A stretch of 64,000 bases of DNA from Agrococcus carbonis (GTDB taxonomy: Bacteria; Actinomycetota; Actinomycetes; Actinomycetales; Microbacteriaceae), in assembly GCF_900104705.1 (NCBI RefSeq), contig NZ_LT629734.1:1302001-1366000 (forward strand). The letters run 5' to 3'. The translations under genes were made by a program, and so were the position numbers. The first letter of the stretch is position 1; each line of letters opens with the position of its first letter. Below, one piece after another: positions 1 through 7,711 of this stretch. Under the pieces are notes generated by a model, which was given only the letters and a program-made list of their open reading frames with translations, had not been told where the DNA came from and searched no databases.

Positions 1-96
1 GCCAGCAGACCTGACCGGCGCGGGCGCGCTCGATGCCGCGCTGCGGGCCCACTCGACGGGCGTGGGTGGGCACGTCGACGAGCGTGGAGCCGCAGC

Positions 97-147
97 GGTC
101 TCGAGACGCGTGCGCCTGCGGCGCGCGCTCCTCGACCTGCGAGGGGA
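97..147. repeat. Dispersed palindromic (REP-like) repeat, copy 1
   Basis: A GGTCTCGAGACGCGTGCGCC...CTCCTCGACC unit whose centre is a GC-rich hairpin. The same family recurs near 26.9, 30.5, 31.7, 40.9, 54.2 and 61.9 kb. It lies just downstream of the aminotransferase stop codon. The rest of 1-151 shows no gene. Confidence 0.7.
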
Positions 148-151
148 CTCG

Positions 152-1348
152 TCAGGCGGTGCCGAAGAGGCGCTGCAGGCGCTGCACGCCCTCGAGGAGG
201 GGGTCGTCGCCGAGGGCGTAGGAGAAGCGGAGGTAGCCGGAGGGGCCGAAGGCCTCGCCGGGGACGGCGGCGACCTCGGCCTGCTCGAGCACGAGGTCGG
301 CGAGCTCGAGGCTCGACGAGGGCGTCACACCGCCCCATTCCCTGCCCAGCAGCCACGACACATCCGCGTACACGTAGAAGGCGCCCGTGGGCACCGGCAC
401 CGAGAACCCCGGGATGCGGGAGAGCTCGCGCACGATCGTCTGGCGCCGCCGGTCGAACGCGGCGCGCATCTCGGCCACCGCATCCTGCGGGCCGTTCAGC
501 GCCTCGACCGCGCCCAGCTGCGCGACGTTGTTGACGTTGCTCGTCAGGTGCGACTGCAGGTTCTGCGCCGCGGCGATCACATCGGCCGGGCCGACCATCC
601 AGCCCACGCGCCACCCCGTCATCGCGTAGGTCTTCGCGACGCCGTTGACGAGGATCGTCCGGTCGGCGAGCTCGGGCACCGCCTCCACGATCGAGACCGC
701 GCGCTGCCCGTCGTACGTCAGGTTCTGGTAGATCTCGTCGCTCACGACGAAGAGGCCGTGCTCGAGCGCCCACTGCCCGATCTCGCGCAGCCGCTCCACG
801 GGGTAGACCGCGCCCGTGGGATTGGAGGGCGAGACGAGCAGCAGCGCCTTGGTGCGGTCGGTGCGGGCGGCCTCGAGCTGCTCGACGGTGACGAGGTAGC
901 CCTGGTCGGCGCCGGCGAACACGTCGACCTGGCGGGCGCCCGTCAGCCCGATCGCCTCGGGGTAGGTCGTCCAGTAGGGGGTGGGGACGAGCACCTCGTC
1001 GCCCGGGTCGAGGATCGTCTGGAACGCCTGGTAGACCGACTGCTTGCCGCCGTTCGTCACGAGCACCTGCGACGGCTCGACCGCGAGCCCCGAGTCGCGC
1101 AGCGTCTTCGCCGCGATCGCCTCCCGCAGCTCGGGCAGGCCAGCCGCCGGCGTGTACCGGTAGTTCTTCGGATCGGCGAGCGCCCGCCGCGCGGCCTCGA
1201 CGATGTTCGGCGGCGTCGCGAAGTTCGGCTCGCCCGCGGCATACGAGATGACGTCGCGCCCCTGGGCCTTCAGCGCCTTCGCCTTGGCGTCGACCTTGAG
1301 GGTGGCGGATTCGTTGATGGCGGCGATGCGGGCGGAGATGCGGTTCAC
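152..1348 (-). CDS. Class I/II PLP-dependent aminotransferase (aspartate aminotransferase-like)
   Basis: Predicted cytosolic fold-type I aminotransferase of the AspC-like subgroup, transferring amino groups between aspartate or a similar amino acid and 2-oxoglutarate. The family hallmarks are present: SNPTG loop, DEIYQNL, and the PLP lysine in VAKTYAMTG (about residue 239), followed by GWRVGW. I start it at GTG 1348 (VNRISARIA...), giving 398 residues, because the in-frame sequence further upstream looks non-coding and runs into a hairpin. The gene follows the catabolic amidase gene on the same strand, but a strong hairpin (1420-1456) lies between them, so it is probably a separate unit. Substrate specificity cannot be read from the sequence. 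Confidence 0.9.
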   Translation of the reverse strand: MNRISARIAAINESATLKVDAKAKALKAQGRDVISYAAGEPNFATPPNIVEAARRALADPKNYRYTPAAGLPELREAIAAKTLRDSGLAVEPSQVLVTNGGKQSVYQAFQTILDPGDEVLVPTPYWTTYPEAIGLTGARQVDVFAGADQGYLVTVEQLEAARTDRTKALLLVSPSNPTGAVYPVERLREIGQWALEHGLFVVSDEIYQNLTYDGQRAVSIVEAVPELADRTILVNGVAKTYAMTGWRVGWMVGPADVIAAAQNLQSHLTSNVNNVAQLGAVEALNGPQDAVAEMRAAFDRRRQTIVRELSRIPGFSVPVPTGAFYVYADVSWLLGREWGGVTPSSSLELADLVLEQAEVAAVPGEAFGPSGYLRFSYALGDDPLLEGVQRLQRLFGTA

Positions 1349-1419
1349 GGTGCACACCTTCTGACTCGAGATCGTGGGAGCGGCGCCGGGCGAAGGCACG
1401 GTCGCGCGGAGAGTCGAGC

Positions 1420-1456
1420 GGGACCCGCGCCGGTCATCACCCCCGGTGCGGGTCCC
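1420..1456 (-). terminator. Strong hairpin between the amidase operon and the aminotransferase gene
   Basis: GGGACCCGC (1420-1428) pairs perfectly with GCGGGTCCC (1448-1456), and an inner CCGG/CCGG stem extends it. It sits 13 bases past the stop codon of the upstream amidase gene. No U-tract is visible, as is usual in high-GC actinobacteria. Confidence 0.7.
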
Positions 1457-1468
1457 GTCGATGCGCGC

Positions 1469-2278
1469 TCAGACGAGCGCTGCGTACATGTCCGGCCGGC
1501 GATCGCGCAGGAACGGACGGGTACGTCGGGTGGCCGCGATCGCGGCCGGATCGAGATCGGCGATCGCGATGCCGGGGCCGTCGTCGACCTGCGCGAGGAT
1601 CTCTCCGCTGGGCCCGTAGACGGCGCTGGTGCCGAAGTAGTCCTTCTCCACCTCGAGTCCAGACCGGTTGGCGCAGACGACGCCCATGCCGTTGGCGATG
1701 GCGAGCGCACGCAGCTCGATCTGGAAGACATCCCGCATCGGCTTGCTCGCGCACGCGACCGGCAGCGCGAGCGCGATGCCGCCGTCGAGGGCGACCGCGC
1801 GGGCGAGCTCGGGGAAGTGCCGCTCGTAGCAGATGATCGTGCCGACGCGGCCGGCGACGGTGTCGACGGCCGACGGGGCCTCCTCGCCGGGCCGGAAGTA
1901 GAACTTCTCGGGGAAGCCGTTCGAGAACGGCAGGTGCGACTTGCGGTAGGTCTGCACGAGCTCGCCTGCAGAGTAGGTGCACGAGGTGTTGTGGTAGACC
2001 CCGGGCACGGATGCGGCCTCGAAGACCGAGGAGACGACGGTGATGCCGTGGCGCTCGGATGCCTCGCGCGCCATCGTGTTCGAGGGCCCGTCGAGCGACT
2101 CCGCGAGCGCGAAGTACTCGGGGTCGGGCTCGGGCTGCACGAACGGCACCGCGTAGAGCTCCGGCAGCACGATGAAGTCGGCGCCGTCGGCCGCTGCCTC
2201 GTCCACGAGCTCCCGGGCGGTCCTGATGGTCTCGTCGACGCTCTGGCCGACGCCGAGCTGGATGGCTGCTGCCCTCAC
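1469..2278 (-). CDS. Carbon-nitrogen hydrolase (nitrilase superfamily, beta-ureidopropionase-like)
   Basis: A 269-residue nitrilase-superfamily amidase. The Glu-Lys-Cys triad is visible: E40 in VLPELY, K113 in YRKSHLP and C150 in IICYERHFPE. The family includes N-carbamoyl-beta-alanine amidohydrolases, which release CO2, ammonia and a beta-amino acid, and this fits the dihydropyrimidinase and omega-aminotransferase encoded nearby. The GTG start overlaps the aminotransferase stop as GTGA, so it is translationally coupled as the last gene of a three-gene operon led by the AA_synth protein. A second amidase of the same superfamily lies at 12109-12966, so one of the two may act on a different ureido or amide substrate. 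Confidence 0.88.
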   Translation of the reverse strand: MRAAAIQLGVGQSVDETIRTARELVDEAAADGADFIVLPELYAVPFVQPEPDPEYFALAESLDGPSNTMAREASERHGITVVSSVFEAASVPGVYHNTSCTYSAGELVQTYRKSHLPFSNGFPEKFYFRPGEEAPSAVDTVAGRVGTIICYERHFPELARAVALDGGIALALPVACASKPMRDVFQIELRALAIANGMGVVCANRSGLEVEKDYFGTSAVYGPSGEILAQVDDGPGIAIADLDPAAIAATRRTRPFLRDRRPDMYAALV

Positions 2279-3657
2279 TCCGTCTCCCCTCTCTGCAGGC
2301 GCGAGTCCGCCGCGCCGATGATCTCATCGAGCATCGCGATCGCGAGGTCGAGCTCCTCCTCGGTGATCACGAGCGGCGGCGTCAGCCGCAGCACGTTGTT
2401 GTTCGCCGAGAGGTAGATACCCTTCGCCCAGCCGTCCGCGACGATCTGCTGCATGGGCTTCGCCGCCGTGCCGGCCGGGTTGAACGGCACGAGCGGCTCC
2501 TTGGTCGCGCGGTCGCGCACGAGCTCGATGCCGTAGAAGAGTCCCTTGCCGCGCACGTCGCCGATGATCGGGTAGCGCTCCTGCATCGCCCGCAGCGCGC
2601 GGTCGAGCTGGGCGCCGCGCTCGCGCACATTCTCGAGCACGCCCTCCTCCTGCATGATGCGCAGCGACGCGACGCCCGAGGCGCACGCGAGCGGGTGGCC
2701 GGCGTAGGTCTGGCCGCCCCAGAACTTGTTGCTCTCGAGCCACTCGCGCGAGCGGTCGCCGACGATCATCGCGCCGAGCGGGATGTAGCCAGAGTTGAGG
2801 CCCTTCGCGCTCGTGATGATGTCGGGCACCACGTTCCAGTGGTCGATCGCGAACCACTCGCCGGTGCGGCCGAAGCCGGCCATCACCTCGTCGGCGATGA
2901 GCATGATGCCGTACTTGTCGGCGACGTCACGCAGCGACTGCAGGTAGCCGTCCGGCGGCACGAGCAGGCCGTTGGTGCCGGTGATCGACTCGATGATGAT
3001 CGCCGCGACGCTCGAGGGGTCCTCGTACTGCAGGATCTCCTCGAGGTGCGGGGCGCCGAGGCACGCGGGGTCCTGCTCGGGCGGCAGGCCCGACGGCGTG
3101 CGGTAGGTGTACGGGTCGTGGAAGCGGACGATGCCGGGCACGTTCGCGCCGCCGTTGTTGTGGCGCGGGTCGCCGGTCGCGGCGAGAGCGCCGAGGGTCG
3201 CGCCGTGGTACGAGCGGTAGCGCGCCATGACCTTCTGCCGACCGGTGATGTGCTGCGCGAGGCGGATGGCGTTCTCGTTCGCCTCGGCGCCGCCGGTGGT
3301 GAAGAACGAGAAGTCGAGGTCGCCCGGCGCGATCTCGGCGATCATCTCGCCGAGCTCCGAGCGGGCGCGCGCGGCGAAGCCGGGGCCGATGTAGGCCATC
3401 TCGGCGACCGCCTGCTGGATCGCCTCGACGAGCTTCGGGTGCTGGTGCCCGAGGTTCATGTTCACGAGCTGCGACTGGAAGTCGAGGATGCGGCGACCGT
3501 CACCGGTGGTGAACCACGACCCCGACGCATCCGTCACCACCGCCTGCGCGGGCTTGCCCTGCTGCGACCAGCTGCGGATCACGTAGCGCCGGTCGGATTC
3601 GAGGATGCGCTCGGGCGTCCACACATCGGTGGTCGCCTCGGGCAGCACGGCGGTCAC
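2275..3657 (-). CDS. Class III omega-aminotransferase (beta-alanine/beta-aminoisobutyrate type)
   Basis: A 460-residue fold-type I class III aminotransferase. D256 in LIADEVMAGFGRTG and the PLP lysine K285 in SAKGLNSGYIPLGA are present, as is the TTGGAEANENAIRLA phosphate-binding segment. The closest families use omega-amino acids such as beta-alanine, taurine or GABA with pyruvate or 2-oxoglutarate. In this neighbourhood the likely reaction is beta-alanine (or 3-aminoisobutyrate) to malonate semialdehyde. GTG 3657 is chosen as start (VTAVLPEATTDVW) because it overlaps the upstream stop as GTGA; a longer in-frame extension is Arg-rich and looks like shadow sequence. It overlaps the downstream amidase gene the same way. 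Confidence 0.9.
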   Translation of the reverse strand: MTAVLPEATTDVWTPERILESDRRYVIRSWSQQGKPAQAVVTDASGSWFTTGDGRRILDFQSQLVNMNLGHQHPKLVEAIQQAVAEMAYIGPGFAARARSELGEMIAEIAPGDLDFSFFTTGGAEANENAIRLAQHITGRQKVMARYRSYHGATLGALAATGDPRHNNGGANVPGIVRFHDPYTYRTPSGLPPEQDPACLGAPHLEEILQYEDPSSVAAIIIESITGTNGLLVPPDGYLQSLRDVADKYGIMLIADEVMAGFGRTGEWFAIDHWNVVPDIITSAKGLNSGYIPLGAMIVGDRSREWLESNKFWGGQTYAGHPLACASGVASLRIMQEEGVLENVRERGAQLDRALRAMQERYPIIGDVRGKGLFYGIELVRDRATKEPLVPFNPAGTAAKPMQQIVADGWAKGIYLSANNNVLRLTPPLVITEEELDLAIAMLDEIIGAADSRLQRGETE

Positions 3658-4253
3658 CGTGCCACCCCCTCGTTGGCCTTGTCGGCGCCGCCGACCTCTG
3701 CGCCGAAGGTCGCGAGCCGCGCGAGCGGGCGGCCGGCGCTCGTCGCGACGCACGCGATGACGATCTCGTCGGGGCGCGGGGCGTCGGGGATCGAGAGCGG
3801 GATGGTCTGGTGGTGCGAGCGGGTCTTCGCGTCGAGCTTGTGCTTGACCGCCGCGTCGATCGTCGCACCCATGAGGCCGACCTTCTCGGCGCCGGGCAGC
3901 AGCTCGGTGCCGCCGGCGGCGCTGCGGAACTCGTTGCCGAACTTCAGGTTGTGGATGATCGCCGAGCCGTGCTCGACCTCGCCGCCGATGCCGACGAGCG
4001 CGACCTTGCCGAAGCCCTCGACCTCCTCGCCGAGCAGCTCGACGGTGGCCGGGCCGAGCAGCGCGCCGACCTCCTGGCCCATCGCGTCGGCCTTCGAGAC
4101 GAGATCCTCGACGTAGCCGTCGGTGCCGTAGGGGTTCTCGATCACGGCGGCGACCCAGGCGACGACGTGCGTGCGCGGCACGTCCTGACCGTTCTCGCGC
4201 AGCGTCTCCTCGCGGTGCCGCACGATCTTCCTCACAACGATGCTCACGTCCAC
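3654..4253 (-). CDS. AA_synth (PF06684, DUF1185) family protein of unknown reaction
   Basis: A protein of about 199 residues matching the 'amino acid synthesis' family, whose biochemical role is not established. Recognisable blocks are RTHVVAWVAAVIENPYGT, the central GGEVEHGSAIIHNLKFGN, and the C-terminal DEIVIACVATSAGRPLARLA. It is the first gene of an operon with the omega-aminotransferase and amidase. A strong AGGAGG lies just upstream: GTG 4253 is only 1-2 nt from it, whereas GTG 4247 (third codon) has ideal spacing and may be the true start. An operator-like palindrome lies about 45-75 bases upstream. Its conserved place in this operon suggests a step in ureido or beta-amino acid catabolism, but that is inference. 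Confidence 0.8.
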   Translation of the reverse strand: MDVSIVVRKIVRHREETLRENGQDVPRTHVVAWVAAVIENPYGTDGYVEDLVSKADAMGQEVGALLGPATVELLGEEVEGFGKVALVGIGGEVEHGSAIIHNLKFGNEFRSAAGGTELLPGAEKVGLMGATIDAAVKHKLDAKTRSHHQTIPLSIPDAPRPDEIVIACVATSAGRPLARLATFGAEVGGADKANEGVAR

Positions 4254-4297
4254 TCCTCCTGGTCCTGGCCGGAGGCTCCTTCGCCTCCCCCGTGGTT

Positions 4298-4323
4298 CAT
4301 CTATTAAACCATCGGTTCACTAG
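4298..4323 (-). promoter_or_regulatory. Operator-like palindrome, site 1 (upstream of AA_synth operon)
   Basis: On the plus strand, CATCTA is followed by TTAAACC-ATC-GGTTCAC (4304-4320). In the promoter direction the gene-proximal half reads TTTAATAGATGAAC, so a possible -10 (TTTAAT or TAATAG) lies inside the palindrome, as expected for a repressor site. Closely related sites occur at 12042-12072 and 16713-16739. Confidence 0.7.
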
Positions 4324-4444
4324 ACGACATCGTACGCCGCCCGGTGCCGGAATGTCGAGCCTTCGCGCGGTCGATGGTCCGGATGCGCGGGCGCGCGCGT
4401 GCGGCCCGGGCGCGGCAGGGCGCTCGGGTCGCGGAAGGCGGCCC

Positions 4445-5197
4445 CTAGAGCAGCACGGCGAGGCGCTCGGCCGCGCCCCGCAGGGCCTCGACGACGTGCG
4501 CCTGCTCGCGCTCGCGCATCCGGAACGTCGGGCCGGAGACCCACGTCGAGTAGGGCACCTCGTCGTCGATGCGCACCGGCACCGCGATCGCGGTGAGCCC
4601 CGGCTCGAGCTCGTCGCTCGACACGGCGTAGCCGCGCTCGAGCACCTCGTCGAGCATCGCGTCGAACGCCGCCGCGTCCTTGATCGCGAGCGGGCGGCCG
4701 CTCGCGGCGTCCTCCTCGAAGAGCTCGCGCGCCTTGTCGCGGTCGCCGTAGGCGAGCATGACGCGGCCGGTCGAGGTGCGCACGGCGCTCAGCCGCCGCG
4801 GCACCGCACGCGGCGTGTGGCCGATCTGGTGCGGGCCCGAGAACTCGCGCAGCACGAGCGCCGCCTGCTGGTCGAGCCGGTCGAGCCCCGCGGCCTCCTC
4901 GACCTCGGCGGCGACGCCCCGCAGCACGTCGTCGACGAGCGCCGACCGGCGCGCGGCCGTGTGCTGCGAGGAGACGAGCATGAAGAGGCCGAGCGAGAGG
5001 CTGAAGTGGCGCGTCACCGGGTCCGAGACGAGCCACCCCTCGTCCTCGAGCGCCGTCAGGATGCGGAAGCACGTGGCCTTCGAGAACCCGGTGTCGCGCG
5101 CGACCTCCGAGAGCCCGACGCCGTCCGGGTGCGTCGCGACGGAGCGCACGATGTGCACCGTCTTCTGCACGAGTCCTGCATCTTTGCGCTCGTTCAT
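4445..5197 (-). CDS. IclR-family transcriptional regulator
   Basis: About 250 residues. It has an N-terminal winged helix-turn-helix (VGLSEVARDTGFSKATCFRILTALEDEGWL, about residues 27-56) and a C-terminal IclR effector-binding domain containing RTSTGRVMLAY, ERGYAVSSDELEPGLTAIAVPV and a C-terminal helix. IclR proteins bind short palindromes and respond to catabolic intermediates. The gene begins 7-10 bases past the LLM gene stop, so it probably ends the NCS1-to-LLM operon. ATG 5197 is preferred over GTG 5200 because of a GGAG at good spacing. It is the obvious candidate to bind the three palindromes at 4298, 12042 and 16713; this is inferred from proximity. Confidence 0.92.
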   Translation of the reverse strand: MNERKDAGLVQKTVHIVRSVATHPDGVGLSEVARDTGFSKATCFRILTALEDEGWLVSDPVTRHFSLSLGLFMLVSSQHTAARRSALVDDVLRGVAAEVEEAAGLDRLDQQAALVLREFSGPHQIGHTPRAVPRRLSAVRTSTGRVMLAYGDRDKARELFEEDAASGRPLAIKDAAAFDAMLDEVLERGYAVSSDELEPGLTAIAVPVRIDDEVPYSTWVSGPTFRMREREQAHVVEALRGAAERLAVLL

Positions 5198-5207
5198 CAC
5201 CGCTCCA

Positions 5208-6272
5208 TCATGCAGCAGCCGACTGCGGGGCAGCCGACGCGGCGGCCGACGCGGCGCCCGTCGAGGGCGCGAGCGCCCGCGCGACGGCCTCGATCGTGCC
5301 GAGCTTGTTCGCCCCGAGCGGGTTGAGCACCGTCACCCGCACGCCCGCCGCGTGGTACTCCTCGAGCTTGGCCACGACATCCGCCGTCGAGCCCGCCGCG
5401 CACACCGCGTGCACGGCCTCGTCGGAGACGAACTGCATCGCCCGCTCGATGTCCTCGGGCGTCGCCGGCCAGCCCGCGACCTGCTGGATCTGCTCGACCA
5501 CCTCGGGCGCGACGCCCGCGTGCTCGGCGATGTGGGGCTGCTGCATGAGGTACATCGTGAGGAAGTTCTTGCACGCGTCGATCGCGCGGCGCGGATCCTC
5601 GTCGTCGACCGCGCACGCGATGGCCTGCGTGATGTCGACGCCGGTGACGCCGTCGGTGCGCTTCGCGATGCCCTTGTCGAGCTGCCGCTTGGCGAAGTCG
5701 ACGTACGAGACCGGCAGCAGGAAGTCGAGGTAGACGCCGTCCATGATCTCGCCCGAGAGCTCGAGCATGCGGGGGCCCACGGCGCCGGCGTAGATCGGGA
5801 TGTCGACGGCGACGTTCTCGGCGTACATGCGGTCGAAGCGCACGCCGTCCATCTGCACGAACTCGCCGTCGACCGTCACCTCCTCGTTGCGGAAGAAGCG
5901 CTGCAGCACGTCGACGTACTCGCGCATCGCAGTGACGGGCTTCTTGAGCGGCGTGCCGACCTTCGAGGCGAGGGGCTCCCACCACGCGCCGATGCCGCAG
6001 ATGATGCGGCCGGGCGCGATCTCGTCGAGCGTCTTGAAGCTCACCGCCATGAGCGCGGCGTTGCGCGACTTGTTGTTGACGACGCCCGAGCCGATGCGCA
6101 CCGTCTCGGTGCGGTCGGCGAGCAGCGCCATGATCGAGATCGCGTCGCGCGTGAGCCGTCCCTCCGCGACCCACAGCGAGTCGAAGCCGTAGCGCTCGGC
6201 GAGGTCGGCCGCGGCCATGGTCTCGTCGAGGGTGAAGCGCTCACCCAGGTGGATGCCGAGCTGCAGGGTCAT
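5208..6272 (-). CDS. Luciferase-like (LLM) flavin/F420 oxidoreductase, Mer-like subgroup
   Basis: A 354-residue TIM-barrel protein of the bacterial luciferase-like family. Visible blocks are the N-terminal strand LQLGIHLGERFTLDE, AERYGFDSLWVAEG, ETVRIGSGVVNNKSRNAALMA, the GRIICGIGAWWEPLASKVG phosphate-binding region and IPIYAGAVGPRMLELSG. The arrangement resembles F420-dependent methylenetetrahydromethanopterin reductase-type members rather than RutA, whose diagnostic N-terminal sequence is absent. It overlaps the dihydropyrimidinase stop by ATGA, so the two proteins are made together. In this operon a role in ring reduction or ring opening of a pyrimidine-like substrate is attractive, because no dihydropyrimidine dehydrogenase is encoded here. 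Cofactor (F420 or FMN) cannot be proved by reading. The C-terminal tail is Ala-rich. Confidence 0.8.
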   Translation of the reverse strand: MTLQLGIHLGERFTLDETMAAADLAERYGFDSLWVAEGRLTRDAISIMALLADRTETVRIGSGVVNNKSRNAALMAVSFKTLDEIAPGRIICGIGAWWEPLASKVGTPLKKPVTAMREYVDVLQRFFRNEEVTVDGEFVQMDGVRFDRMYAENVAVDIPIYAGAVGPRMLELSGEIMDGVYLDFLLPVSYVDFAKRQLDKGIAKRTDGVTGVDITQAIACAVDDEDPRRAIDACKNFLTMYLMQQPHIAEHAGVAPEVVEQIQQVAGWPATPEDIERAMQFVSDEAVHAVCAAGSTADVVAKLEEYHAAGVRVTVLNPLGANKLGTIEAVARALAPSTGAASAAASAAPQSAAA

Positions 6273-7711
6273 GGTGCCTCCGTCGGATGGATGGTGGATC
6301 GGGACTGGTAGGTGCCGGTGCCGGCGAGCGCGGCGACGTCGCCGACCGGTTCGCCGTGCTCGGCGACGAGGGTGCCGCGGCGCCACACCTGGCGCGGGGT
6401 GCCGTGCACCTCGAGGCCCTCGTAGACGCTGTAGTCGCTGCGGCTGTGCAGCTCGCTCGCGCGCAGCACGCGGGTCGCGGCCGGATCCCACACGACGATG
6501 TCGGCGTCCTTGCCGGGCGCGAGCGAGCCCTTGCGGTCGAGGCCGAAGCGGCGGGCCGGCTCGGTCGCGACGAGGTCGACGAAGCGCGTGAGCGGGAAGC
6601 GGCCGCCGCGCACGCCGAGCTCGTGCATGACCATGAGCCGCTCCTCGACGCCCGGCACGCCGTTCGGCACGCGCGTGAAGTCGTCGTGCACGACCTTCTG
6701 CGGCGGCAGGTCGTCGGTCTGCGTCAGCCGGAACGCCGCGTGGTCGGTGCCGATCGTCTGCAGCACGCCCTGCTCGATGCCGCGCCAGATCGCCTCCTGG
6801 TTCGCGGCCTCGCGGATGGGCGGCGAGCACACGTAGCCGGCCGCGAGCGCGCCGGTCACCTCCGGCGCGTCGGCCGCGGCGGCGACGTACTGCGGGCACG
6901 TCTCGGCGCCCACCCGCACGCCCTCGTCGCGCAGCCGCACGAGCGTCTCGACGGCCTCGGCGGCCGAGACGTGCACGACGAAGAGCTCGCTGCCGGCCTG
7001 CTGCGCGAGCGCGGCGGCGCGGCCGATCGCCTCCGCCTCGGCGGCGCCCGGGTGGCCGTGCACGTGGTGGGTGGGGTCGACGCGACCCTCGGCCACGAGG
7101 CGGGCGATCGCATCCGCCACCATGTGGCCGTTCTCGGCGTGCACCATCGGCAGCGCGCCCACCTCGGCGGCGGCTCGGAAGCCGGCGAGCAGCACGTCGT
7201 CGCCCACCATCGAGCCGGGGTAGGCCATGAAGAACTTCCAGCTCGTCGCGCCCTCCTCGGTCGCGAGCCGCTGCAGCTGCGCGATCGCGTCGGCGTCGCT
7301 CGCCGCGGCGGTCGCCATCGGGTGCAGCCCGAAGTCGGTCGCGATCGAGGCGGATGCGCGGTCGCGGCGCGCGAGGAAGGCGTCGCGGATGCCCGTGCCG
7401 GCCGGGGCGCGCACGAAGTCGACGACCGTCGTCGTGCCGCCGCACAGCGCCGCGATCGACCCGGAGGTGAAGTCGTCGGCCGTGCGGGTGGCGCCCGAGG
7501 CGACCATGTGCTCGAAGTGGGTGTGCGTGTCGATGCCGCCGGGCAGCAGCGCGCATCCGGTCACGTCGACCACGTACGCGTCGGTCGCGCCGAGCATCCG
7601 CTCGAGATCGAGGCCCACGGCGACGATGCGCTCGCCGTCGACGAGCACGTCGGCGCGGGTCTGCTCGGTCGACGTGACGACCGTGCCGCCGCGGAAGAGG
7701 GTGCGCGTCAT
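6269..7711 (-). CDS. Dihydropyrimidinase/hydantoinase (cyclic amidohydrolase)
   Basis: A 480-residue amidohydrolase-superfamily enzyme that hydrolyses cyclic ureides such as dihydrouracil to N-carbamoyl-beta-alanine. The complete binuclear metal set is visible: H63 and H65 in GIDTHTHFEH, the carbamylated lysine K159 in TSWKFFMAYPG, H191 in PMVHAENG, H247 in FVVHVSAAEA and D323 in TIGTDHAAF. Length and motif order match the D-hydantoinase/dihydropyrimidinase family. The ATG overlaps the upstream aldehyde dehydrogenase stop as ATGA, and its own stop overlaps the LLM gene. It is the strongest functional marker of the operon. Hydantoins or allantoin-like ureides are alternative substrates. Confidence 0.92.
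   Translation of the reverse strand: MTRTLFRGGTVVTSTEQTRADVLVDGERIVAVGLDLERMLGATDAYVVDVTGCALLPGGIDTHTHFEHMVASGATRTADDFTSGSIAALCGGTTTVVDFVRAPAGTGIRDAFLARRDRASASIATDFGLHPMATAAASDADAIAQLQRLATEEGATSWKFFMAYPGSMVGDDVLLAGFRAAAEVGALPMVHAENGHMVADAIARLVAEGRVDPTHHVHGHPGAAEAEAIGRAAALAQQAGSELFVVHVSAAEAVETLVRLRDEGVRVGAETCPQYVAAAADAPEVTGALAAGYVCSPPIREAANQEAIWRGIEQGVLQTIGTDHAAFRLTQTDDLPPQKVVHDDFTRVPNGVPGVEERLMVMHELGVRGGRFPLTRFVDLVATEPARRFGLDRKGSLAPGKDADIVVWDPAATRVLRASELHSRSDYSVYEGLEVHGTPRQVWRRGTLVAEHGEPVGDVAALAGTGTYQSRSTIHPTEAP

Noticed and set aside
62..2416. A 784-codon open frame on the plus strand opposite the aminotransferase and amidase genes
   Set aside because: High-GC antisense shadow: His/Arg/Asp-rich with no domain, whereas the minus-strand genes carry complete catalytic motifs.
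5208..6272. LLM protein as RutA (uracil monooxygenase)
   Set aside because: The characteristic RutA N-terminal and flavin-site sequences are absent, and no rutB-G genes are adjacent.
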